Positions 15,720 through 23,567 of a stretch of DNA of 64,000 nucleotides are shown here, one piece after another (the stretch's first letter is position 1; each line of letters starts with the position of its first letter). The notes below the pieces were generated by a model. The model ran no database searches and was not told where the DNA came from. It worked only from the letters and a program-made list of their open reading frames with translations. This stretch comes from Thermohalobaculum sp039026295 (GTDB taxonomy: Bacteria > Pseudomonadota > Alphaproteobacteria > Rhodobacterales > Rhodobacteraceae), in contig JBCCMP010000001.1 in NCBI GenBank assembly GCA_039026295.1, forward strand, positions 1 through 64,000, read 5' to 3'. Made by a program: the position numbers and the translations under genes.

Positions 15720-17444
15720 CTATTCTGCGGCGATGGCCGGCCCGGTCGATGCGGGCGCACCCGGCGCGCCAAAGACCGGGACCGGCGACCAGTCAGGCAG
15801 TTCCGGCAGAGGTGCGGGCGCATGGTGTGCGAAGCCGCCCTTGGCGAAGACGACCTTTCCGCCGGACAGGGTCAGGTCGGACGTGATCTCGGTGATCTGG
15901 TCTTCGGGGACGGCGAAGTAATCCCGGTCGAGAACCGCGATATCGGCGAGTTGACCCACAGCGATCTGGCCTTTCTTGCCGGTCTCGCGGCTGAACCAGG
16001 CACCTGACGTGGTCCAGTGGCGCAGCGCATCTTCGCGGGACAGCCGGTTTGCCTCGCCCCATATGACATCGCCGCCACGGCCCTTGCCGGAGACAGCCCA
16101 GTGGACCGCAAGCCAGGGGTTGTAGGACGACACACGGGTCGCATCGGTTCCGGCCGCCAGCGGCACGCCTGACGCCATCATTTTCCTGACCGGCATGACG
16201 TCGCGCAGCGCATCCTCGCCGTAGCGGTCGCGGTAGGCGGTGGCCTGAAACGCGATGCGGTTCTGGTACGAGATACCGCCGCCCAGGCGGGCGACCCACT
16301 CCATCGTCGCCTCGGACACGGTCTCGCCGTGGTCGAAGATCCAGTTCAGCTCTTCCAGGCCCTTGTCCTGGCCGACGTCCTCCAGAACCTTCAGCAGGCG
16401 GTGAGCGCTTTCCTCGTATGTGCAGTGGAAGCGGATCGGCCAGCGGTTCTCCAGCAGGAACTCCAGCACCGGCTTGAGGTCGCCCTCCATCCGTTTGGGC
16501 AGTTCCGGACGCGGATAGGAGAAATCTTCGAAATCATAGGCCGAGGCCACCAGCATCTCGCCTGCGCCGACGCATTTCAGATAGTCATCGCCCTGGTCCG
16601 GTTTGACGATGTCGTTCCAGCGTTTGAAGTCGTCCAGCTCGAACAGCGGGCGCTGGGCGAAGAGCTGATAGCCGATGCGCACGGTCTGCTCGCCGCGTTT
16701 GTTCAGCTCGGTGATCACGCCGTAATCGTCGGGGTAGTTCAGGAACCCGCCCGCGCAGTCCAGGGCCGAGGTCAGGCCCAGCCCGTTCAGCGCCCGGAAG
16801 TAGTGCTTGGTCGACAGGATCTGCTGCTCGAAGTCCAGCTTTGGCGCCATGTCCAGCAAGGCATAAAGCGGCTGGGCGTTGGGACGGGCTAGGGCGAGGC
16901 CCGTCGGGTTGCCGTCGTCGTCCCGCTCTAACCGGCCCGAGACGAAGGGCTCGTAGAAGTGTTTGTCGATGCCCAGCGCCCGCAGCGCCGCCTTGTTCAG
17001 CCAGCAGCGGTCGTAGAGGTGCAGCACATAGACCGGCACCTCGGGGGCGACGGCGTTGATCTCGTCGATCGTCGGCAGGCGCTTTTCGGCGAACTGATCT
17101 GCGGACCAGCCGCCGACGACGCGGATCCACTGGCCCGCGGGCGTGCGCTGGGCCTGCGCCTTCAGCATGGCCAGACCATCGGCCAGCGAAGGCACATGGT
17201 CCCAGCGCAGTTCCATGGCGAAATTGTTGCCCTGGCGGATGATGTGCGTGTGGCTGTCGATCAGGCCCGGGATGACCCGGGCCCCGCCCAGATCGATGGT
17301 TTCCGTCGTCCCTGCATCTGCCAGCAAATCGGCGTCCGATCCCACGGCGCTGATCTTGCCATTCGTGATCGCAACGGACTGTGCTTCCGGCTCATCACCG
17401 TCCATGGTCGTGATGCGGCCGTTGTAGAGAATGAGATCCGCCAT
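15720..17444 (-). CDS. YtcJ-type amidohydrolase, cytoplasmic
   Basis: A 574-residue Amidohydro_3 family metal hydrolase. N-terminal composite beta domain MADLILYNGRITTMDGDEPEAQ; metal site HxH in VIPGLIDSHTHIIRQG; further barrel motifs ILHLYDRCWLNKAALRALG, RFHCTYEESAHRLL (His), DHGETVSEATMEW (Asp-His), and LAAGTDATRVSSYNPW (Asp). Start ATG 17444 follows AGGAG. No signal peptide, unlike the paralogue immediately upstream (17504-19306), so the pair may hydrolyse related substrates on different sides of the membrane. Substrate of this family is mostly unknown (amide, imide or N-formyl compounds). Confidence 0.88.
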   Translation of the reverse strand: MADLILYNGRITTMDGDEPEAQSVAITNGKISAVGSDADLLADAGTTETIDLGGARVIPGLIDSHTHIIRQGNNFAMELRWDHVPSLADGLAMLKAQAQRTPAGQWIRVVGGWSADQFAEKRLPTIDEINAVAPEVPVYVLHLYDRCWLNKAALRALGIDKHFYEPFVSGRLERDDDGNPTGLALARPNAQPLYALLDMAPKLDFEQQILSTKHYFRALNGLGLTSALDCAGGFLNYPDDYGVITELNKRGEQTVRIGYQLFAQRPLFELDDFKRWNDIVKPDQGDDYLKCVGAGEMLVASAYDFEDFSYPRPELPKRMEGDLKPVLEFLLENRWPIRFHCTYEESAHRLLKVLEDVGQDKGLEELNWIFDHGETVSEATMEWVARLGGGISYQNRIAFQATAYRDRYGEDALRDVMPVRKMMASGVPLAAGTDATRVSSYNPWLAVHWAVSGKGRGGDVIWGEANRLSREDALRHWTTSGAWFSRETGKKGQIAVGQLADIAVLDRDYFAVPEDQITEITSDLTLSGGKVVFAKGGFAHHAPAPLPELPDWSPVPVFGAPGAPASTGPAIAAE

Positions 17445-17503
17445 CGCGTGTTCTCCTGTTCGAAAAATGCAAGCCGCGGGCCTGACGACCGGCGGCATCT
17501 GGC

Positions 17504-19306
17504 TCAGCCGCTGGCGCTTGTTGCGCCCTTCTGCAGGATGACCGGCGACCAGTCGGGGCTGACCGGTGGAATGTGATTGAGGTCCTGGGTCGCAAACGCG
17601 GCCGCGCCGTAAACGACCCTGCCTGCGACGACCGTCAGATCCGATTTCAGCTTGGCGATCTCGGCATCGGTGACGGCAAAGTAGTCGCGGTCCAGCACCG
17701 TGAAGTCCGCCATCTGGCCCGGCGTGATCGCACCTTTCCGGTCGGCATCGCCGGTGAACCAGGCCGACCCCGTGGTCCAGAGACGCAGCGCCTCCTCCCG
17801 GCTGATCAGATTGGCATCGTCATACATCGGCAGGCCACCGCGGCTGAGGCCCGTCGTCATCCACTGGATCGAGAACCAGGGGTTGAACGAGGTGACCCGC
17901 GTCGCATCGGTACCGCCGCCAACCGGCACGCCCAGATCCAGAATCGCCCGGAAGTTCGGCGTTGTCTTCAGCGCCTCGGCCCCGTAGTTGGCGACAAAGT
18001 CTTCAGCCTGGAACTGGATGCGGTTCTGCAGGGCAATGCCGCCGCCCAGCTTGGCGATCCGTTCAAGGTTGGCCTGGCTGAAGGTTTCCACGTGGTCGAC
18101 GAACCAGCCCGGGGTCAGGCCCGCGCCTTTGGCGACCTCTTCGTAGACCGGCAACAGGCGATCGCCGGTCTCGTTGTAGGTGATGTGCTGACGGAACGGC
18201 CACGCGCCTTCCCCCAGAACGGTCATCACCTTCGTCTGGTATTCCTCGGCATCGGCGTCGATATCCGGGCGCGCATCGGCGAAGATTTCATAATCGTAAG
18301 CGGCCCAGCCCAGATTCTCGCCCGCGCCGACGAATTTCAGCATGTCGTCGCCTTCGCCCGCGCGGATTTCCGCCGTCCAGCGCTGGTAGTCGGCCAGTTC
18401 CTTGCCCTTGTGCTGCGGGAAGGAATGATAGCCGATGCGCGTGGTCAGCAGGTCATGGCCATGCAACCAGGTGATGACCTTGTAGGGATCTGCGTCACGG
18501 AACTCCATGCCGCCACCACCGGCGTCGGACACCGACGTTACGCCAAGGCTGTTCAACTCGTCGAAGTACTGCAGCGAAGAGTTGATCTGATCGCGGATCG
18601 ACAGTTTGGGCGCGGCATCCAGGGTATTGTACATGACAAGGCCCGAGGGTGCGGCCAGGATCCGGCCCGTGGCACCTCCACCGGCGTCCTTCTCGATGAT
18701 GCCGCCCGGATATTCGGGATGGCCGGGTTGATCGTAGCCGAGATATTCGACCGCCTTGGTGTTCAGCAGCGTCAGCTTGTAGAGATGATGGATCAGCACC
18801 GGATGTTCCGGCGCCACCGCATCCAGTTCCGCCACGGTCGGCAGGCGCTTTTCCTTGAACTGGAACTCGGAAAAGCCCCCCGCGACGCGGATGAACTGCC
18901 CGGCAGGTGTCCGATCAGCCTGGGCGCGCAACAGGTGCAGCGCCTCTTCCAGGCTGTCCACACCGTCCCAGCGCACTTCCAGATTGTAGTTCACCGCGCC
19001 GCGAATGGCGTGCGTGTGGCTGTCGTTCAGGCCGGGGATCACCCTTTGTCCCCTGGCGTCGATCACTTGGGTGAACGGTCCGATCAGCGCCTGCATGTCG
19101 GCGTCGGTGCCCACGGCGAGGAACGCGCCATCGCGCACCGCAAGGGCAGTGGCATCGGGCCGCGCCGGATCCATTGTCGTGATGCGTCCGTTCACCAGAA
19201 CCAGATCCGCATTGCCGGATGCGGCGAATGCGGGCACAGCCATTGCGCCTGCGGCAAGGGCAGTGGTGCCCACCAATAGCTGCCTGCGGTCAAGAACGTT
19301 CTTCAT
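17504..19306 (-). CDS. YtcJ-type amidohydrolase with Tat-like signal peptide
   Basis: A 600-residue paralogue of the downstream amidohydrolase. Its N terminus, MKNVLDRRQLLVGTTALAAG then AMAVPAFA, looks like a twin-arginine leader, so the folded metalloenzyme is probably exported. The catalytic framework follows: DLVLVNGRITTMDPARPDA, HxH in VIPGLNDSHTHAIRG, IHHLYKLTLLNTKAV, RQHITYNETGDRLL, DHVETFSQANLERIAK and GGGTDATRVTSFNPW. Start ATG 19306 is preferred over extension upstream because it begins the leader. Gap to the next gene is about 60 bases. Substrate not predictable from sequence. Confidence 0.88.
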   Translation of the reverse strand: MKNVLDRRQLLVGTTALAAGAMAVPAFAASGNADLVLVNGRITTMDPARPDATALAVRDGAFLAVGTDADMQALIGPFTQVIDARGQRVIPGLNDSHTHAIRGAVNYNLEVRWDGVDSLEEALHLLRAQADRTPAGQFIRVAGGFSEFQFKEKRLPTVAELDAVAPEHPVLIHHLYKLTLLNTKAVEYLGYDQPGHPEYPGGIIEKDAGGGATGRILAAPSGLVMYNTLDAAPKLSIRDQINSSLQYFDELNSLGVTSVSDAGGGGMEFRDADPYKVITWLHGHDLLTTRIGYHSFPQHKGKELADYQRWTAEIRAGEGDDMLKFVGAGENLGWAAYDYEIFADARPDIDADAEEYQTKVMTVLGEGAWPFRQHITYNETGDRLLPVYEEVAKGAGLTPGWFVDHVETFSQANLERIAKLGGGIALQNRIQFQAEDFVANYGAEALKTTPNFRAILDLGVPVGGGTDATRVTSFNPWFSIQWMTTGLSRGGLPMYDDANLISREEALRLWTTGSAWFTGDADRKGAITPGQMADFTVLDRDYFAVTDAEIAKLKSDLTVVAGRVVYGAAAFATQDLNHIPPVSPDWSPVILQKGATSASG

Positions 19307-19389
19307 AACAGTCCACCATGTCTGCGGCCGCAAAGGATCATGCGCAGGGTCAATGGCCGTGCGCCGCGACCAACGGGGATTTCCGATAA

Positions 19390-19421
19390 CCTGCCCGGGG
19401 CACCGAGAGCGCCCGGGCAGG
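19390..19421 (-). terminator. Strong GC stem-loop after the isochorismatase-family gene
   Basis: A perfect 10-bp stem, CCTGCCCGGG / CCCGGGCAGG, with a 12-base loop, 11 bases beyond the stop of the hydrolase gene at 19433. No clear T-run, so terminator or mRNA-end hairpin. Confidence 0.65.
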
Positions 19422-19432
19422 CGATCCGTGGC

Positions 19433-20131
19433 CTATTCCGCGGCGATCTGGCCCGCGGGAACGGGATCGATCATCGGGCCATGCTCGACCCGCTCGGGCG
19501 CTTTGTGGACCATGGTGTAGGCGTAATCGACGCCCATGCCGTAGGCTCCGCCGTGTTCCTGAGCGATGCCGATCGTGGCATCATAGGTGTCGCGGCGCGC
19601 CCAATCGCGCTGCCATTCCAGCAGCACCTGCTGCCAGGTCATCGGAACCACGCCGGCCTGCACCATGCGGTCCATGGCATAAGTGTGTGCGTCCATCGAT
19701 GTGCCGCCGGACGCGTCGGCGACCATGTAAATCTGGTACTCGCCTTCCAGCATAGCGCTCAGCGCGAACGTCGTGTTGCAGACCTCGGTCCACAGACCCG
19801 AGACGACGACTTTCTTCCGGCCGTTTTCTGCCAGGGCATCGCGCACCTTCTGATCGTCCCACGAGTTCATCGAAGTCCGCTCCAGGATCGGATGCTCCGG
19901 GAAGACCCCCAGCAGTTCCGGGTAGGTGTGGCCCGAAAACGCTTCGGTTTCGACCGTTGTGATGATGGTCGGGATGTCGAATGTCCTCGCGGCCTTGGCC
20001 AATCCGACGACGTTGTTCTTCAATGTCTGCCGGTCGATTGACTGCACACCAAAGGCCATCTGCGGCTGATGATCGATAAAAATCAGCTGGCTGTTCGCGG
20101 GGGTCAGGACTTCCAGTTTCTCGGTGCTCAT
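19433..20131 (-). CDS. Isochorismatase-family hydrolase (YcaC-like)
   Basis: A 232-residue cysteine hydrolase. The Asp of the catalytic triad is in SQLIFIDHQPQMAFGVQ; the nucleophilic Cys is in KKVVVSGLWTEVCNTTFALS. Middle stretch IPTIITTVETEAFSGHTYPEL and C-terminal TMDAHTYAMDRMVQAGVVPM are typical of YcaC-type members. ATG 20131 follows GAGGAGG. It reads away from the AraC gene and towards the amidohydrolases, with a stem-loop between, so it may be a separate unit of the same catabolic locus. The true substrate of YcaC-like enzymes is unsettled. Confidence 0.85.
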   Translation of the reverse strand: MSTEKLEVLTPANSQLIFIDHQPQMAFGVQSIDRQTLKNNVVGLAKAARTFDIPTIITTVETEAFSGHTYPELLGVFPEHPILERTSMNSWDDQKVRDALAENGRKKVVVSGLWTEVCNTTFALSAMLEGEYQIYMVADASGGTSMDAHTYAMDRMVQAGVVPMTWQQVLLEWQRDWARRDTYDATIGIAQEHGGAYGMGVDYAYTMVHKAPERVEHGPMIDPVPAGQIAAE

Positions 20132-20237
20132 TTCATCCTCCTCGAGCGTTTTGGCGCGACCGTCCCGGCCGCTGGGGTGCGATGAGGCCCGCCAGGCCTC
20201 GATGCCCGGCAAGATGGGAAGGCCCGCGCGGGGTCTC

Positions 20238-20252
20238 TTCCGGATTCCGGAA
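20238..20252. promoter_or_regulatory. 15-bp palindrome in the divergent promoter region
   Basis: TTCCGGATTCCGGAA, a perfect palindrome around a central T, between the divergent isochorismatase-family and AraC-family genes. Candidate operator for the AraC regulator or another factor; no second site was found. Confidence 0.4.
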
Positions 20253-20367
20253 AAAGTTTTCTGGATTCCATTTTCAGGTCTTGGGCCTCGACGCCGCGAC
20301 TTGCCGGACCTATGCCCAGATCTACGTTCTCGCAGGCGAGGGCGTTGCGGCATTGGGGACTGCGTTC

Positions 20368-21240
20368 ATGCAATCGTTCGACAGCGTTCTGGACATTCCA
20401 AGGTACCGGAACGCGGTGAAATGGCAGGGCAAGGCGGGCACGGCGCAGCTTGGCGTCCGCCGGATGGTGTTCGAGCCCGGAGCGATCACGAGCCCGGGCG
20501 TGGATTATTCCGCCCTGGTGCTGTACCGGCGACCTGCCCAGATCAGGCACAACATTGCGGGTGATGACCGCGGTACCAGGCAGTTCATGCCGGGTGATCT
20601 GATGCTGCGGGCCGAGGGGTTGAACTATACCGCCGAATACGTCGATCACGTGGACGTCAACATCTTTGCCCTGGACAGCAGAATGGTTCAGAGCGCGACG
20701 GCGAACTTCAACGCGGACGTTCCCGAAGTCTTCGGCCGCTTGGAGGCGCGACCGTTTCGTTCGGCATTGATCGAGGGCCTCGCGACGCGTCTGTCCGACG
20801 AGGTCGTGGATGTCGGAGACCGGCTTTACGCGGACTCGTTGCTGTTCGCGATGATCCATGAACTGTGGCGCCTGGCAACGGAGTCGGGCGCGGTGCGAGA
20901 CGCCGACCCTGACACACTGTGCCCGGTTGTCCTGCGGCGTATCGATGAAGCCGTCGCCGATGCGCCGGCAGGTCAGATTTCCTTGGACAGCCTGGCCGAT
21001 CTGACCGGTTTGCCGATGCCTGCCTTCTCTGCGGCGATGAAGCGAACGACCGGCCAGACGCCCTATCAGTACGTTCTGACCCGCCGGGTCGCCGTCGCAC
21101 GCGATCTGATCGAGACGACGGGTCAGTCCCTCGCCGAAATTGCGTTCAACTGCGGGTTCTCCTCGCAAAGTCACATGACCGACGTTTTCCGCGCAAAGCT
21201 TGGGATCACGCCCGGCAGGCTGCGCGCCGCCAAAGGCTAG
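20368..21240 (+). CDS. AraC-family transcriptional regulator
   Basis: A 290-residue regulator. The C-terminal ~100 residues hold two helix-turn-helix motifs: SLDSLADLTGLPMPAFSAAMKRTTGQTPYQYV and SLAEIAFNCGFSSQSHMTDVFRAKLGITPGRLR, shown here as motif parts ADLTGLPMPAF and AFNCGFSSQSHMTDVFR. The N-terminal part is an unassigned effector domain. Start ATG 20368 (GGGGA 8 bases upstream) is chosen; the frame is open further upstream but the extra sequence lacks coding character. It is divergent from the isochorismatase-family gene and convergent with the pirin gene; it probably controls the neighbouring hydrolase locus. Confidence 0.85.
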   Translation: MQSFDSVLDIPRYRNAVKWQGKAGTAQLGVRRMVFEPGAITSPGVDYSALVLYRRPAQIRHNIAGDDRGTRQFMPGDLMLRAEGLNYTAEYVDHVDVNIFALDSRMVQSATANFNADVPEVFGRLEARPFRSALIEGLATRLSDEVVDVGDRLYADSLLFAMIHELWRLATESGAVRDADPDTLCPVVLRRIDEAVADAPAGQISLDSLADLTGLPMPAFSAAMKRTTGQTPYQYVLTRRVAVARDLIETTGQSLAEIAFNCGFSSQSHMTDVFRAKLGITPGRLRAAKG

Positions 21241-21252
21241 GACGCCGGGGCT

Positions 21253-21276
21253 GCCCCCTCCCGGGTGGGAGAGGGC
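21253..21276. terminator. Stem-loop between convergent AraC and pirin genes
   Basis: GCCCCCTCCC and GGGAGAGGGC pair around a GGGT loop (one bulged base). The position between two convergent stops fits a shared transcription end. Confidence 0.5.
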
Positions 21277-21299
21277 CTTGGGCACGGGGCACCGGTGCA

Positions 21300-22001
21300 T
21301 CACAGGGCCATGTCAAAGAGCAGGAATTCGGCGTCCTCGGTGGCCTCGATCCGGATGTCCGGCTCCCGGCTCAGGGCAACACCGTCTCCGGCGGCCGCCT
21401 CTTCGCCATTGATCGTGGCCCTGCCGCGGATCATCTGCACCCAGACGCCACGTTTCGGCCCAATCGTGTGGAACAGGCTTTCACCTGCCGCCAGGACCGA
21501 GCCAAAGAGATCCACATCCCGGTGGATCGTGACCGATCCGTCCCGCCCGTCCCGTGACCCCAGAAGGCGCAGCCTGCCGGCGCGCTCCGCGGTGGGGATG
21601 CTCACCTCCTCATAGCTTGGCTCCAGACCATCCGCTTCGGGAATGATCCAGATCTGCAGAAAGTGCACCGGGTCCGATTTGGACGCGTTGTATTCCGAGT
21701 GCTGAACGCCCGTTCCTGCGCTCATCCTTTGCACATCACCAGGGCGGATCACGGCGGCGTTGCCGACGGAATCCTTATGCTCCAGCGCTCCGTCCAGAAC
21801 GATGGACAGGATTTCCATGTTCGCATGGCCATGGGTGCCGAACCCGGCACCGGGCGCGACTTTGTCCTCGTTGATCACGCGGAGAGGGCCGAAGCCCATG
21901 TGATCTGGGTCCATGTACTGGCCGAACGAGAACGAATGGCGCGAATCCAGCCACCCAAAGTTGGCTTTGCCGCGCTCGTTAGACGGTCTGAGGGTCTGCA
22001 T
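21300..22001 (-). CDS. Pirin-family cupin protein (YhhW-like)
   Basis: A 233-residue bicupin. Metal ligands appear in GFGTHGHANMEILSIVLDGALEHKDS (H-H-E) and in GTGVQHSEYN (H). Lead-in RGKANFGWLDSRHSFSFGQY is the family hallmark. ATG 22001 is favoured because GGAGG lies 5 bases upstream; an ATG 12 bases further up would place the ribosome site inside the gene. YhhW-type pirins can oxidise quercetin in vitro, but the physiological role is unclear. It is divergently paired with a LysR regulator, a common arrangement that suggests direct control. Confidence 0.9.
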   Translation of the reverse strand: MQTLRPSNERGKANFGWLDSRHSFSFGQYMDPDHMGFGPLRVINEDKVAPGAGFGTHGHANMEILSIVLDGALEHKDSVGNAAVIRPGDVQRMSAGTGVQHSEYNASKSDPVHFLQIWIIPEADGLEPSYEEVSIPTAERAGRLRLLGSRDGRDGSVTIHRDVDLFGSVLAAGESLFHTIGPKRGVWVQMIRGRATINGEEAAAGDGVALSREPDIRIEATEDAEFLLFDMAL

Positions 22002-22073
22002 CGTAGCCTCCATTCCAGAAGAGTTGCTCTGTCCGGGAATGTGGCTACGCCGCCATACGAGACAATGATCTCT

Positions 22074-22099
22074 GATATTGACACAGTGTCTTGTATATC
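22074..22099. promoter_or_regulatory. LysR-type binding site between pirin and LysR genes
   Basis: A nested inverted repeat: GATAT (22074-22078) and ATATC (22095-22099) flank the 11-bp palindrome GACACAGTGTC (22080-22090). It lies 13 bases upstream of the LysR ATG and about 73 upstream of the pirin ATG, where a divergent LysR-type operator is expected. Confidence 0.6.
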
Positions 22100-22111
22100 G
22101 AACAAATATGC

Positions 22112-23002
22112 ATGGACCGCTTCGCAGAACTCCGCGCCTTCCGCGATGTCATCGATGCGGGCGGCTTTTCGGCAGCGGGGCGGCAGACGGGGCAGTCCCG
22201 TGCCTCGGTGAACCGGTTGGTCATTGCCCTGGAAGAACGTCTGGGGGTTCAACTGTTGAACCGCACGACGCGGTCCGTGTCACCAACCAGCAGCGGTCGG
22301 GCCCTTTATGAACGGGCGCGCCTGCTTCTCGATGATCTGGACGAAATGGAACGGGCCGCCAGTTCCGTTAGGACCGAGGCCGCGGGCAAACTCAGGATCA
22401 GCGTTCCCCTGTCCTTTGGCGATCTGAACTTTTCACGTCTCGTCACGGCCTTTATGGCTCGGCATCCGAAGGTCGAGATCGAGATGAACGCCGATGTCAG
22501 GTTCGTCGATCCCATCGCCGAAGGGTACGATCTGTTGCTGCGGATTTTCGAACCCGACGAGGAAACGATGATGGTGGATCATCGCGTTCTGGGTCTGGAC
22601 TATGTGCTCTGCGCCGCACCGGCCTATCTGGCCAAACGGGGCAGCCCGGTCACCGCGCAGGATCTGGCCGGACACGCTGCGATTTATCAAAGCCAGTCCA
22701 GGAAATCGCCATCGTGGACACTGGACGGACCAGCGGGCCGGATCACCGTGCCGGTGAAGCCGGTATTCACGGCAAACACCCTGGACGATCTGCTGACCGC
22801 TGCCTGCGCCGGTCTGGGCATAGCGATTATGCCTGAATATGCGATCCGGTCCGATTTCACCGCCGGTCGGCTTCAAGCGGTCCTTCCGGATCACAGGCCG
22901 CCGCCAAGGTTTCTGCAGGTGATCTATCCGCCCGCGCGCCACCTTTCCGCAAAGGTCCGCCTGTTCACGGATTTTGTCACTGAATGGTGTGCGAGCGGCT
23001 GA
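22112..23002 (+). CDS. LysR-family transcriptional regulator
   Basis: A 296-residue regulator. The winged HTH occupies residues 1-60 (MDRFAELRAFRDVIDAGGFS, AAGRQTGQSRASVNRLVIALEE, LLNRTTRSVSPTSSG, motif parts shown). The effector domain begins GKLRISVPLSFGDLNFSRLV and includes DLLLRIFEPDEETMMVDHRV. ATG 22112 places the HTH at the expected distance; an in-frame TTG lies seven codons upstream. Divergent from pirin, whose expression it probably controls from the site at 22074-22099. Close to the subgroup of LysR proteins that accompany quinone- or redox-responsive genes, but the inducer is unknown. Confidence 0.9.
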   Translation: MDRFAELRAFRDVIDAGGFSAAGRQTGQSRASVNRLVIALEERLGVQLLNRTTRSVSPTSSGRALYERARLLLDDLDEMERAASSVRTEAAGKLRISVPLSFGDLNFSRLVTAFMARHPKVEIEMNADVRFVDPIAEGYDLLLRIFEPDEETMMVDHRVLGLDYVLCAAPAYLAKRGSPVTAQDLAGHAAIYQSQSRKSPSWTLDGPAGRITVPVKPVFTANTLDDLLTAACAGLGIAIMPEYAIRSDFTAGRLQAVLPDHRPPPRFLQVIYPPARHLSAKVRLFTDFVTEWCASG

Positions 23003-23498
23003 CGATGTTGCAAGCCGGTCTTCACCGCACCGGGAAAAGCGCTCTTCATCTCGATGCGGCGGCTGATCGCCGTTTCGGCGGGGGTTCGGTGAGTCCGCGC
23101 AGGGGGCTGAAAGGCCGGAACCCGTGCCTCTCGTACCCTGTCGCAATGTGCTGAACCAGGTGACTTTCGCGGTTCAGCCCGCTTATCCGCCGCGTTGCCG
23201 CGATCGAGCTGTAACCCCCGTTCTGATGCCGGACTGGCCGGGCCGAGGGGAGCTTCATCTCGGAAGATCCATCATGCAGACACCAGACTTACCTGCCGGT
23301 CCTCCGGCGTTTTGCGGCGCTCCACTGCAAATTGGCGGGACCACCAAAATGCAGCTTCGGCGCGGGCCCGTCTTCCCCGCCAATGGGCGGATCCGGGACG
23401 AATGCCCGAACCCGCACCGGCCCCGCCGGTGGCGTCCATCGCGGATGGGCCCTCATCAAGGGGGCAAATCCGGAAGATCGTCTCGCGTCTTATGCAGC
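23003..23498. other. Intergenic region, no gene recognised
   Basis: About 500 bases between the LysR stop and the 14-bp array that ends the RTX gene. Several short frames on both strands, none with a ribosome site plus family resemblance. No stem-loop stood out. Confidence 0.4.
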
Positions 23499-23567
23499 CG
23501 GTGCAGACAAATCGATGCAGATAAATCGGTGCAGGCAAACCGGTGCGGGCAAAGAGGTCAGGCAAAC
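23499..23567 (-). repeat. 14-bp tandem array covering the stop of the RTX gene
   Basis: Five copies: CGGTGCAGACAAAT, CGATGCAGATAAAT, CGGTGCAGGCAAAC, CGGTGCGGGCAAAG and a shortened AGGTCAGGCAAAC. Read on the minus strand, the last codons of the RTX gene (TTT GCC TGA) are themselves the first copy and the array extends beyond the stop. Confidence 0.9.
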
